Shown here: positions 8,326 through 15,978 of the stretch, piece after piece
Position numbering within the stretch: the stretch's first letter is position 1
Layout of the letters: each line of letters opens with the position of its first letter
Origin: a bacterium
GTDB taxonomy: Bacteria > Spirochaetota > Spirochaetia > JABEVK01
Length of the DNA: 36,367 bases
Direction: 5' to 3'
NCBI GenBank assembly: GCA_021782055.1
Contig: JAJXVP010000010.1
Coordinates: 1-36,367 of the forward strand
The notes under the pieces: generated by a model
What the model was told of the DNA's origin: nothing
Seen by the model: the letters and a program-made list of their open reading frames with translations, nothing else
The model's database searches: none
Position numbers and translations under genes: made by a program

Positions 8326-9320
8326 AGGCGAAATTCAACTCTCGGATCTGGTTGCTCCTTGGTCCCGAGACCGGGCAAAAGCAGGACTTTGTTCAAGAGC
8401 TTAAAAAGAACCTCGAAACCGAATTTCGACAGCCACCAGAAGTCCACCGGCACTACGCGTTCGAAAGCGATTTTTCAGAATTGATTTCGCTTGCCCTGAA
8501 CGGAGATTTATTTTGTGCCCATAAGCTCGTCCTCGTTTCGAGTGCAGAAGACCTCAAAAAAGCCGACGCCGACAAACTTAAGGATTTTCTCAACCACCCT
8601 GACCCCCCGTCCACTCTCGTTCTCCTTTCAGACGAAACCCGTCACGACACTCTCGGAAAAGTTCTTCCCAAAGAGCAAGTCAAAATCTTTTGGGAAATGT
8701 TTGACCAACAAAAAAAAGGCTGGGTCATCAATCACTTCCAGAAGCTAGCCATGACAATGGAACCAGATGCGGCAGACTTCTTTCTTGAAATGGTCGAAAA
8801 TAACACTGACCAGATTCGTCTCGAAGCCCAAAAGCTATCGGCGTTCTTAGGCCAAGGCGCCGTCATCACTTTGGATGCTTTGGAATCCTTTCTCGTTCAC
8901 ACCCGAGAAGAAAATGTCTTTACACTCTTTGAGAGAATTGCCGAAGGGTCCTTTCCTAAAGCCTTGGAGGTCTTGAAGAAAATCCTTGCCGCCAAAGAAA
9001 CAGAGGGCATTGGCCTCCTTGCCGGGTTAGTGTGGCAGTTTAAAGTCCTGTTGAGTCTTCATCTCAAACTTCGAGAACGCAATACCGTTGAAGAAAGTCT
9101 GGCCGCTCTTAACGTTCGTGCCAAGAAAGCCCAGACAAATTACAAATCCGCCGCAAGGATTTACTCCCTGACGGATGTTCAGAATATCCTTGTTCTTATA
9201 GCCGAATTTGATTTTCGGCTCCGCCAGTATCGGGCCGAACACCATGGACTTTTGCTGGAACTCTTTCTGTACCATCTTATGGTACGCAAGGGAATCTTAC
9301 CCCAAATTCCCGAATTCTAG
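8322..9320 (+). CDS. holA: DNA polymerase III delta subunit
   Basis: Opens the sliding clamp as part of the clamp loader. 332 residues, close to the family norm. The sequence follows the HolA pattern: an early strand (WLLLGPETG, in place of a working P-loop), FGELI-like DFSELISLALNGDLF, KLVLVSS and a central ENNTDQIRLEAQKLSAFLG segment that is highly characteristic. A helical collar domain forms the last third. It starts at GTG 8322 in a GTGA overlap with the lexA stop. Its stop shares CTAG with the convergent yigZ stop. Confidence 0.9.
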   Translation: MKAKFNSRIWLLLGPETGQKQDFVQELKKNLETEFRQPPEVHRHYAFESDFSELISLALNGDLFCAHKLVLVSSAEDLKKADADKLKDFLNHPDPPSTLVLLSDETRHDTLGKVLPKEQVKIFWEMFDQQKKGWVINHFQKLAMTMEPDAADFFLEMVENNTDQIRLEAQKLSAFLGQGAVITLDALESFLVHTREENVFTLFERIAEGSFPKALEVLKKILAAKETEGIGLLAGLVWQFKVLLSLHLKLRERNTVEESLAALNVRAKKAQTNYKSAARIYSLTDVQNILVLIAEFDFRLRQYRAEHHGLLLELFLYHLMVRKGILPQIPEF

Positions 9321-9940
9321 CTTTCCGAGCTGTGCCATTGAGCCTGTCCCTGGGTTTCAGCGGTAATTGCGGCTTCGAGCGCTAAAGAGAGCTCTTGGCT
9401 TACGTCAAAAGACAAGCGTGACTCCTCGTGATACGACTGATTAATCCTGGTTACACCGAAGCGTTCAAGAACTCGGCGAACCCGCCCCTCTTCGGCAAAG
9501 GGAACCTGCACGACAAGCGTTTTCCACTGAACGCGAGGAACCCAAAAAGCCTGGGCAATTACAGCTTTTGCTGTCATGGCATAAGCTCGAGCCAGACCAC
9601 CTGTCCCTAACTTTACCCCCCCAAACCAGCGAATTACCGCGACAAAGACGTCCGAGGCCAATTCCCCCTTCAGGACTTCCAACACAGGGCGCCCCGCCGT
9701 TCCCGACGGTTCTCCATCATCCGAGCACCCCATCGTCTGACTGTGTTCCGTTCCACAAATGAAGGCATGGACGACGTGAGTGGAATCCCGGTATTCCGCT
9801 TTGAGTCTACGAAGTTGTTCGCGGGCCTCGGACGCCTCCTGACAAGGCAAAAGTATCCCGAGGAAGCGGGACTTTTGTAGGGTCAACTCGGTGCGACAGG
9901 GTGTTTCTATGGTTTGCCAAGCCCTTGCTTTACCGCTCAC
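9317..9940 (-). CDS. yigZ: YigZ/IMPACT-family protein
   Basis: Family linked to translation control in eukaryotes (IMPACT) and of unsettled function in bacteria. 207 residues from GTG 9940, close to E. coli YigZ. This start is preceded by AGGAGGAAGG on the minus strand (AGGAGG at 9954-9949, 8-nt spacer). The open frame runs further upstream to 10036, but that extension lies inside the capA-like gene and matches nothing in the family. The signature is clear: STHVVHAFI, CSDDGEPSGTAGRP and IRWFGGVKLGTGGLARAY. It overlaps the end of the capA-like gene by 11 nt, so the two are coupled. Confidence 0.92.
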   Translation of the reverse strand: MSGKARAWQTIETPCRTELTLQKSRFLGILLPCQEASEAREQLRRLKAEYRDSTHVVHAFICGTEHSQTMGCSDDGEPSGTAGRPVLEVLKGELASDVFVAVIRWFGGVKLGTGGLARAYAMTAKAVIAQAFWVPRVQWKTLVVQVPFAEEGRVRRVLERFGVTRINQSYHEESRLSFDVSQELSLALEAAITAETQGQAQWHSSES

Positions 9941-11048
9941 CTGTCCTTCCTCCTGAATGGGCCCAAGTCTCCTGACGCCGCTCATTGGCGGCAAAGAAGC
10001 CTCGCCACAAAACCGGCCCCTTTTGTGCAAGGTCACCTGTAGGCAAAATTTGTTCGCCCTGCGAATCCCAAAATTGGGAGAGTAGTACTGGATGAATTGC
10101 CTCGAGCGTTAACCTGCCGTGTCGAAGCCCTACCCGAATCCTCATCAAGCAAGAATCACCCGTCTCGGCCCGGTTACGCCAACCCTCTGAAGGTCCCAAA
10201 TCCTCGGTTTGATCCGACGCAAAATTCCCCATCGAAGAAAGGATGAGACTTTCTCCGCGCTTGGTTGAAACAACCCACCAAGGACGCAGAACGTGGGGAT
10301 GTTGCACCCACACCACATCTGCACCTGCCCGGGCGAGTTCATCAAAAAACCGGTGTTCCCAAGGCTGAGTCACGGGATCATACTCGATCCCACCGTGAAC
10401 AGCGACGACCAGCCAATCAACCTTTTGGGCTAGCTCACGGACACGATTTAGGGCCTCTAAGCGGGCGCCTAAGTTCTTTCCACCCCAAAAATCTTGGTAA
10501 GGGTAAAGCGCTACCCCTTCTTTACCCTCAGGCTGATTGACAAACGTTGAAAAACCCAAAAAGCCGATTTTCCAGCCGTGAATTTTTATCACAGCATCTA
10601 AAAATCGTTGATTCTCGTCGGGGCGCACCCCCGAAAACCAAATAGGATACTTCTGCGAAAGTTCTGAAAAGGCTTGAGACGTACCCCTCACCGAGGGCCA
10701 CCCAAAATCGTTGGCATGGTTGTTAGCTGTATTAAAAACGTTAAAGCCCGCCTGAATCGCCGCAACCACATACGGTGTGTGCGTATTAAAAGCAGGATAC
10801 CCGCTGGGGGGCCGATCATCCTGAACGGGGCTCTCCATGTTAATGAAGTTCAAAGCATCGGCTCGAAGCCACGGCTCAGCCCCGGTATACAGCCGCGCCA
10901 GGTCGGCTTGATTCTGTAGTCTGAGGGGGGCCATCAGATCACCAGCAAAACCCATCCAGAGCGGAGGAGGTTCAGGATTTCCTACGAAAAGAAGAGCCGC
11001 CGCAACCAAAGCGAATACGGCCAGCCCATGAGCCGGGGCATCGACCAT
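9930..11048 (-). CDS. CapA-family (PGA_cap) metallophosphatase-like protein
   Basis: 372 residues from ATG 11048. Motifs of the CapA/PGA_cap family, a calcineurin-like fold, are in order: GFAGDLM, INMESPV, NTANNHANDFG, a VHGGIEYD metal-site motif, GADVVWVQHPHVLRP and SSMGNFASDQ. A hydrophobic N-terminus (AVFALVAAALLFV) suggests a membrane anchor or signal peptide, with the catalytic part outside the cytoplasm. An alternative TTG at 11078 falls inside the predicted promoter. The family is named for polyglutamate capsule synthesis, but no other cap genes are here, so substrate and role are unknown. Confidence 0.82.
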   Translation of the reverse strand: MVDAPAHGLAVFALVAAALLFVGNPEPPPLWMGFAGDLMAPLRLQNQADLARLYTGAEPWLRADALNFINMESPVQDDRPPSGYPAFNTHTPYVVAAIQAGFNVFNTANNHANDFGWPSVRGTSQAFSELSQKYPIWFSGVRPDENQRFLDAVIKIHGWKIGFLGFSTFVNQPEGKEGVALYPYQDFWGGKNLGARLEALNRVRELAQKVDWLVVAVHGGIEYDPVTQPWEHRFFDELARAGADVVWVQHPHVLRPWWVVSTKRGESLILSSMGNFASDQTEDLGPSEGWRNRAETGDSCLMRIRVGLRHGRLTLEAIHPVLLSQFWDSQGEQILPTGDLAQKGPVLWRGFFAANERRQETWAHSGGRTGER

Positions 11049-11054
11049 GCTTGG

Positions 11055-11083
11055 ATTGTATGGGAAAAATCTTCCCAAAGCAA
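11055..11083 (-). promoter_or_regulatory. Sigma-70-type promoter giving a likely leaderless capA-like transcript
   Basis: On the minus strand TTGCTT (11083-11078) and TACAAT (11060-11055) are separated by exactly 17 nt. Initiation about seven nt after the -10 would fall on the A of ATG 11048. No Shine-Dalgarno sequence precedes that ATG, consistent with a leaderless message. Confidence 0.5.
11061..11077. promoter_or_regulatory. Inverted repeat filling the capA-like promoter spacer
   Basis: The 17-nt spacer is a perfect 6-5-6 inverted repeat, TGGGAA-N5-TTCCCA, placed exactly between -35 and -10. A dimeric repressor bound here would block RNA polymerase. The regulator is unknown. Confidence 0.45.
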
Positions 11084-11106
11084 CGATATCTTGCGATTTT
11101 TTCTCA

Positions 11107-11118
11107 CTTGGTGTTCAA
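11107..11118. repeat. Direct repeat copy 1, CTTGGTGTTCAA
   Basis: An exact 12-bp match to 11227-11238, 120 nt away, in the intergenic region upstream of the sigma-54 promoter. It lies about 140 nt upstream of the -24 element, a usual distance for an activator binding site. The core TTG-N5-CAA is weakly palindromic. Confidence 0.55.
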
Positions 11119-11226
11119 AGGTCTCGTGCGACGATTAGGCTTGTCCCGAAAATCCTGCGACTATCGATAACATTTATTTCATTATATAGGAATACTTTAG
11201 CGTAAATTAGTTTTTAAACTTTCGTT

Positions 11227-11238
11227 CTTGGTGTTCAA
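11227..11238. repeat. Direct repeat copy 2, CTTGGTGTTCAA
   Basis: Second exact copy, ending 10 nt before the -24/-12 promoter. At this distance a bound protein could contact or block sigma-54 polymerase. Confidence 0.55.
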
Positions 11239-11248
11239 TTCTCTTTTT

Positions 11249-11264
11249 TGGCATGCCTTATGCA
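11249..11264 (+). promoter_or_regulatory. Sigma-54 (-24/-12) promoter
   Basis: TGGCAT-N5-ATGCA keeps the invariant GG (11250-11251) and GC (11262-11263) with exact 12-nt spacing. It differs from TGGCAC-N5-TTGCA at two positions. Initiation near 11275 would leave a leader of about 25 nt carrying the AGGAGG of the next gene. A GAFTGA-type activator is encoded downstream. Confidence 0.65.
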
Positions 11265-11299
11265 TTACCTTAAGTGGCGATTTCGCCAGGAGGAAGATG

Positions 11300-11839
11300 A
11301 TGAAAAAGCTTACGGCAGTCTTTGGGATGCTGGTTGCTGGACTCTTAGTAGCCAGCACCGTGTCTGCGCAAAATGTTGGCCCTGGAGGCTGGGGTCCGGG
11401 TTCCGGTCCTATGATGGGCCAAGGCTACGGACCTCAGGGTTTTGGGTGGACCGAAGGTTCTTCGGTTACCAGAGAATTTAAGAAGGCCACGGGTACTCTC
11501 ATTGTGGGACAAACCTTGGTACCTCAGTTTCAGGCTGATGGCGTCAAATACCTTTTGATGCTCCCCGGCTATGCTCGCTTCGAGCTGGCTGACCTCAAAA
11601 ACGGCGACACCGTTACCTTTGAAGGGGTGGCAATGATTCTGAAAAATGCTCAGGAACCAACCCGGTATATCTTTCACCCCTTTAAGGCGGTAGTCAATGG
11701 AAAAACCATTGAGCTGGGAGGTATGATGGGCTATGGCCCGCGAGGTCATCATGGCTTTGGGCCTGGCGCAGGACGTGGCCCCGGTATGATGGGTGGCAAC
11801 GGATGGGGTGGGAACTTCCCTGGGCAACAGGAACGCTAA
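11300..11839 (+). CDS. Exported Gly/Met-rich protein, possible metal- or envelope-stress protein
   Basis: 179 residues. AGGAGG at 11288-11293 is six nt from ATG 11300 (the adjacent ATG 11297 is less well spaced). The signal peptide MKKLTAVFGMLVAGLLVAS ends near TVSA-QN. A Gly-rich N-terminal stretch with PMMGQG is followed by a compact, beta-rich middle (about residues 50-135; LIVGQTLVPQF, YLLMLPGY, NGDTVTFEGVA, VNGKTIELGG), perhaps OB-like. The Gly-rich tail has MMGYGPRGHHGFG and GPGMMGG. Paired Met and His suggest Cu(I), Ag or Zn binding. It lacks the LTXXQ helices of Spy/CpxP, so it is not a ZraP homologue by sequence, only by position. Function is inferred from context. Confidence 0.75.
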   Translation: MKKLTAVFGMLVAGLLVASTVSAQNVGPGGWGPGSGPMMGQGYGPQGFGWTEGSSVTREFKKATGTLIVGQTLVPQFQADGVKYLLMLPGYARFELADLKNGDTVTFEGVAMILKNAQEPTRYIFHPFKAVVNGKTIELGGMMGYGPRGHHGFGPGAGRGPGMMGGNGWGGNFPGQQER

Positions 11840-11870
11840 TCCCCTAACCCCAAGGCCCTTTGGCAAACAG

Positions 11871-11903
11871 AAACAGCGGCTTGAAGAAAAGCCGCTGTTT
11901 TTT
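11871..11903 (+). terminator. Intrinsic terminator after the Gly/Met-rich protein gene
   Basis: A 12-bp perfect stem (11871-11882 with 11889-11900), a 6-nt loop and a T run to 11903. It lies 18 nt before the kinase start, so it would limit read-through and keep kinase and regulator levels below the exported protein. Confidence 0.88.
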
Positions 11904-11921
11904 ATCGAGGGAGAGTTTAGA

Positions 11922-13241
11922 ATGCGCAGTGTGACCTCGGTTAAAAAGCTTCTAAAACCAGATCTTCTCCCTTTCTTAATTTTAACCACTGTTTTCTTGG
12001 TGGGAGCAGGCTTTTGGGTGCTCTTTGCCCTTGGCGAGAAAGAACGACTTCAAGACTATTTTCATTTTTCAGCCGAACGGATTTCTGATCAACTTGTTCG
12101 GGCACAGATGATGTCACGGTTTGAACCGGCATTTTTACCCCGGAACATTCTCGGCTTTGGTATTTACGATGAAGAAGGCTTTGCCCTGCAAACCTGGGGC
12201 CAAGTGCCCCGCCGTCTTTCACAATTTCCTCCAACCTTTAATTACGAGCCCTCCCAAGGTCCCTTTAACCACCCAAACCCAGAACGTTCCCTTCTCATTG
12301 AACAACCGCAAAACACCTATGACTTCATAAAATCTTTGACTCCACCCTGGTTAGCAGGCCATCCTCGCGGTTTCAGGATGAGGATGCCTCCTCGGATGTT
12401 TGGCGAACCCGGTTTAAGTCGTGAACATTATGTTTTCCTCAAGCTAGTAAATCCCCACTATCGAGCCACCCAGGAGGGTTGGGCGGTCGCAGTAGTCCTA
12501 GGGCCTCTCCTTTGGGCAGCTCTCTTAACTTGGATCGGCTGGCTGTGGGTCCGAACCCGTAGGTATGAGCGGGATTTGGTAAAAACCCGCGAGGTCCTTT
12601 CCTTCGCAGAAGCCGCAAGGACACTCTCCCACGAAATTCGTAATCCTCTCTCGGCAATTTTGTTGCAAACGGCACTTTTAGACCGTAAGCAAGAGGAAGT
12701 TCGCATCATCGAAGAAGAGACTCGGCGTATAAGTCGCCTCGTAGAGCGTGTCCGCGATTTTCTAGGAGACGCCCGTGGGAAGCCCGAACCGCAAAACGTA
12801 TGGCAGACCTTAGCTCTGCTTAGGGAACGTTTTGCCCAGCCTTTTCGCTTAGAACCTGACCAGGATCCGGGGTGGTTTGTGGCATTTGATGAGGTAAGGT
12901 TTCGCTCCGTTCTGGAAAACCTTTTAAAAAACGCCTATGAAAGCGGTCCTGAGCCAGCCGTACAGGCTCGCGTAAGCCAACCACGGCCCGGCCAGCTCCG
13001 TGTTGAAATCCTTGATAATGGTCTTGGCCTCGGTGTCGATGCCAACCGCCTTTTCACCCCCTTTTACACAACGAAGATTCAAGGTTCAGGCATCGGCCTT
13101 GCCGTGTCTCGACGTTTTGTCGAAGCGGCGGGAGGGCGTATAAAACTCACCAACCGCCATAATGCTCCTGGGGCTCTCGCTGAAGTAGAGCTTCCTCTAA
13201 ACCCAGAAAATTCCTCACCCTGGCAGGCTGCCTCGTCATGA
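11922..13241 (+). CDS. Membrane sensor histidine kinase (ZraS-like arrangement)
   Basis: 439 residues from ATG 11922, with GAGGGAG at 11907-11913. The open frame extends upstream to 11793, but that part crosses the preceding gene and the terminator. TM1 is at about 14-36 and TM2 at about 187-210, enclosing a periplasmic sensor of about 150 residues with a Met/Arg/Pro-rich stretch (RGFRMRMPPRMF). The kinase core has His237 in TLSHEIRNPLSAI, N-box ENLLKNAYESG, DNGLGLG, FTPFYTTK and GSGIGLAVSRRF. The stop overlaps the regulator start as ATGA, so they form a cognate pair. Ligand unknown; the Met-rich sensor and the neighbour suggest metal or envelope stress. Confidence 0.92.
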   Translation: MRSVTSVKKLLKPDLLPFLILTTVFLVGAGFWVLFALGEKERLQDYFHFSAERISDQLVRAQMMSRFEPAFLPRNILGFGIYDEEGFALQTWGQVPRRLSQFPPTFNYEPSQGPFNHPNPERSLLIEQPQNTYDFIKSLTPPWLAGHPRGFRMRMPPRMFGEPGLSREHYVFLKLVNPHYRATQEGWAVAVVLGPLLWAALLTWIGWLWVRTRRYERDLVKTREVLSFAEAARTLSHEIRNPLSAILLQTALLDRKQEEVRIIEEETRRISRLVERVRDFLGDARGKPEPQNVWQTLALLRERFAQPFRLEPDQDPGWFVAFDEVRFRSVLENLLKNAYESGPEPAVQARVSQPRPGQLRVEILDNGLGLGVDANRLFTPFYTTKIQGSGIGLAVSRRFVEAAGGRIKLTNRHNAPGALAEVELPLNPENSSPWQAASS

Positions 13242-14584
13242 AAGATTCTCGTATTTTGGTCGCCGACGATGAAAAGAACATCCGCGAAGCGCTGGTAAAA
13301 ATCCTTGCTGTCGACGGCTTCGCCGCTGAAGCTGTAGAAAACGGACTCTCAGCGCAACGTCGCCTTCAAGAAGAAGCTTTCTCAGCGGTCATCGCCGATC
13401 TCAAAATGCCAGGAATGGATGGGCTTGAACTGCTCACTTGGTGTCGCTCGAGTGGTCCGGATATTCCTTTCTTGATGATCTCAGCCCATGGCGACATTCC
13501 TGACGCCGTCGAAAGTATGAAGCGTGGTGCTACCGACTATTTAACCAAGCCGTTTGACCCTGCTGAGCTTTTGCTTCGTTTACGGCGTGCCCTTGAAGCC
13601 GGTCGCGACCGTCGTTTAGCGGCCTCTTTCCGCGAAGCTCCGCTCCATGACGAAAACCCTCCTTCGGCAATCTGGTCAAAAATCGAGACTGTTCTATCTA
13701 AAGCCGCAGTAACACCGTCGTTGATCCTTATTACCGGCGAAAGTGGCACAGGCAAAGAGGTGCTGGCGCGACGAATTCATGCCTTGAGCCCCTGGGCGGA
13801 AGGACCATTTGTCGCTGTCAACGTTGGAGGATTGCCCGAGACACTCCTCGAGAGCGAATTGTTTGGTTACGAGAAAGGCGCCTTTACGGGTGCAGACCGA
13901 CGCAAAGCAGGCCTCTTTGAGCTCGCCGCTGGGGGTACCTTGTTCTTGGATGAAATTGGTGAGACTCCACTTTCACTCCAAGTAAAACTCTTACGCGTCA
14001 TTCAAGAACGCAAGATTCAACGCTTAGGCGGTATTGTCCCCATCCCCGTTGAAGCCCGTCTCTTAGCGGCCACCAACCGTGATCTCTTGGCCGAAGTTCA
14101 GTCTGGACGGTTTCGCGAAGACCTTTTTTACCGCCTCAATGTCGTTCCCATCACCTTGCCTCCTCTTCGAGAAAGGCGAGAAGACATTCCCTGGCTCTGT
14201 TCCCGTCTCTTAGCCAAGTTGGCGCCGTCGATGGGTAAAGCGATTCCTGGCCTGAGTGTAACCGCCCTCAAAAAGCTCCAAAGTTATGATTTTCCTGGCA
14301 ACGTGCGTGAACTCGAAAATCTCTTGGAACGCGCCCTTATTTTTTCGGAAGGACCAGTTATCGAAGCGGTCGATATTGATTTGCTCGTTCCTGAACCCGA
14401 AGGTGAAAAACGAGAAAGCCAAGAAATTCTCCCTGGTTCGCTTAGTGCCATTGAGCGTCAGGCCATTGAAAGTGCGCTTTACAAATGGGAAGGAAATCAA
14501 ACAAAAGCTGCCCAAGAACTCGGAATCAGCCGAAGGACGCTTTTTAATAAGATTAGAGAATACGGCTTACATAAAATTTCTTAA
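13238..14584 (+). CDS. NtrC-family sigma-54-dependent response regulator (ZraR-like)
   Basis: 448 residues: receiver with Asp54 ([11 protein letters not shown]), AAA+ domain with Walker A GESGTGKE, an intact GAFTGA loop at residues 214-219, Walker [12 protein letters not shown] and the [13 protein letters not shown] segment. The Fis-type HTH is at the C-terminus ([20 protein letters not shown]). The intact loop means it should open sigma-54 promoters, unlike the NtrX-like protein upstream. The obvious target is the promoter at 11249-11264. Start ATG 13238 overlaps the kinase stop. No terminator is evident before the next gene. Confidence 0.95.
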   Translation: MKDSRILVADDEKNIREALVKILAVDGFAAEAVENGLSAQRRLQEEAFSAVIADLKMPGMDGLELLTWCRSSGPDIPFLMISAHGDIPDAVESMKRGATDYLTKPFDPAELLLRLRRALEAGRDRRLAASFREAPLHDENPPSAIWSKIETVLSKAAVTPSLILITGESGTGKEVLARRIHALSPWAEGPFVAVNVGGLPETLLESELFGYEKGAFTGADRRKAGLFELAAGGTLFLDEIGETPLSLQVKLLRVIQERKIQRLGGIVPIPVEARLLAATNRDLLAEVQSGRFREDLFYRLNVVPITLPPLRERREDIPWLCSRLLAKLAPSMGKAIPGLSVTALKKLQSYDFPGNVRELENLLERALIFSEGPVIEAVDIDLLVPEPEGEKRESQEILPGSLSAIERQAIESALYKWEGNQTKAAQELGISRRTLFNKIREYGLHKIS

Positions 14585-14685
14585 ATAATTGACCAGAACG
14601 GCCTAGAATTGCCTCTCTTTCCCTTGACGAACCTTCGGGTGAAGCCCATTGTGTGGAGTACCATATTGACCAAGGAAGGGGGTAC

Positions 14686-15861
14686 ATGGCCATCCAAAAG
14701 TACTTCGACCAGCAGACCTGGCAACGCATCAAGGCCTTTGCTGACACAAAACCAACGCCGTTCTTGGTGGTGGATCTGGCCACCATTGAACGAAAATACC
14801 GCGAACTTCAAGAAAACTTTCCCGAAGCGCGAATCTTTTATGCGATTAAAGCCAACCCAGCCGTCGAAGTCCTCCAACTTTTGGCCGACCTAGGTGCGTG
14901 CTTCGATGTGGCTTCGATTTATGAGCTTGATCGAATTTTGTCGATTGGTGTCACCCCCGAACGCTTATCCTTCGGCAACACCATTAAAAAGCGTTCAGAC
15001 ATCAAGTACTTTTATGACAAAGGCGTACGGATGTTCGCGACCGACTCGGACGCCGACTTAGCCAACATCGCCTTTAATGCTCCTGGCTCCAATGTGTACA
15101 TCCGCATCCTGACTGAAGGCGATCAAACCGCTGACTGGCCCTTGTCTCGTAAATTTGGTTGTCAGACCGATATGGCCCTAGACCTGGTCAACATGGCCAA
15201 ACGGCTTTCCCTCCACCCTGTGGGGGTTTCCTTCCATGTCGGTAGTCAACAACGCGACATTGGTGCGTGGGACGCAGCCATTGCCAAAGTTAATCAACTG
15301 TTTTACCGTCTTTTGGAAGAAGACAATATCCGCTTAAAGATGATCAACATGGGTGGCGGCTTCCCGGCACAATACTTGGCGAAGGCTCACTCGCTGAACA
15401 CGTACGCGCAAGAAATTCACCGCTTCCTCCGTGAAGACTTTGGTGATGACGTTCCTGAACTCATCCTAGAGCCGGGACGTTCCTTGGTCGGGGATGCCGG
15501 TGTGCTGGTCTCTGAAGTTGTGCTGATTTCGCGAAAGTCCGTTAACGCCCTCAATCGCTGGGTCTACACGGATGTCGGCAAGTTTCAAGGCATGATCGAA
15601 ACCCTGGATGAAGCCATCAAATATCCGCTTTTCACCGACCGGACCCTGTACGATGATGATAATGCGGAAATGGAAGAAGTCATTATAGCCGGTCCAACCT
15701 GCGATTCCATGGACATCCTCTATGAAGACTACAAATACCCTCTTCCGATGAACATGGCCATCGGCGATCGTTTGTACTGGTGCAGTACAGGGGCCTACAC
15801 AACCAGTTACGCCTCAGTTGAGTTTAACGGCTTTCCTCCCTTAAAGGGTTATTTCATATAA
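14686..15861 (+). CDS. PLP fold-III ornithine/lysine decarboxylase
   Basis: Makes putrescine (or cadaverine) from ornithine (or lysine). 391 residues from ATG 14686, which follows AAGGAAGGGGG (14672-14682); the GTG at 14653 has no such site. PLP Lys55 is in FYAIKANP. The active-site Cys339 is in GPTCDSMDILY, and EPGRSLVGDAGVL is the phosphate and specificity region. GPTCDS and the length favour the ODC/LDC group over diaminopimelate or arginine decarboxylases; ornithine versus lysine cannot be settled by eye. TTGACG at 14624-14629 with CATTGT 17 nt later is a poor promoter candidate. A strong terminator ends the gene. Confidence 0.9.
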   Translation: MAIQKYFDQQTWQRIKAFADTKPTPFLVVDLATIERKYRELQENFPEARIFYAIKANPAVEVLQLLADLGACFDVASIYELDRILSIGVTPERLSFGNTIKKRSDIKYFYDKGVRMFATDSDADLANIAFNAPGSNVYIRILTEGDQTADWPLSRKFGCQTDMALDLVNMAKRLSLHPVGVSFHVGSQQRDIGAWDAAIAKVNQLFYRLLEEDNIRLKMINMGGGFPAQYLAKAHSLNTYAQEIHRFLREDFGDDVPELILEPGRSLVGDAGVLVSEVVLISRKSVNALNRWVYTDVGKFQGMIETLDEAIKYPLFTDRTLYDDDNAEMEEVIIAGPTCDSMDILYEDYKYPLPMNMAIGDRLYWCSTGAYTTSYASVEFNGFPPLKGYFI

Positions 15862-15867
15862 GTTTAC

Positions 15868-15905
15868 GCACGGTTTTCGTTTCCGGGAACCGTGCTCTTT
15901 TTTTT
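15868..15905 (+). terminator. Intrinsic terminator after the decarboxylase
   Basis: GCACGGTT (15868-15875) pairs with AACCGTGC (15888-15895) across a 12-nt loop, followed by a run of T with one C (15896-15905). It separates the decarboxylase from the E1-lipoyl-KASIII gene. Confidence 0.9.
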
Positions 15906-15912
15906 ACCGGAA

Positions 15913-15941
15913 TTGACTTTTTCGGCTGATGGGCATAGTCT
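15913..15941 (+). promoter_or_regulatory. Candidate sigma-70 promoter for the E1-lipoyl-KASIII gene
   Basis: TTGACT (15913-15918), 17-nt spacer, TAGTCT (15936-15941). It starts just after the terminator and would give a leader of about 30 nt containing GAGGAGA (15966-15972), the ribosome-binding site of ATG 15979. Confidence 0.55.
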
Positions 15942-15978
15942 AAACGTCTCTTGTACCCCGGTTCCGAGGAGACGCATT

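Noticed and set aside
9941..10036. N-terminal extension of the YigZ-like protein
   Set aside because: It falls inside the capA-like gene; AGGAGG before GTG 9940 gives family length.
11300..11839. Spy/ZraP (LTXXQ) family membership of the exported Gly/Met-rich protein
   Set aside because: No LTXXQ helices; the middle is beta-rich. Only the gene context resembles ZraP.
11793..11921. Longer N-terminus of the kinase after the Gly/Met-rich gene
   Set aside because: It overlaps the preceding gene and the terminator; ATG 11922 has a good ribosome-binding site followed by a membrane segment.
14600..14616. Possible sigma-54 promoter before the decarboxylase (CGGCCT...TTGCC)
   Set aside because: The GG to GC spacing is one nt short, and sigma-54 promoters tolerate this poorly.
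15892..15978. Upstream extension of the fusion protein frame
   Set aside because: It lies in the terminator arm and promoter; ATG 15979 has a clear GAGGAGA site.
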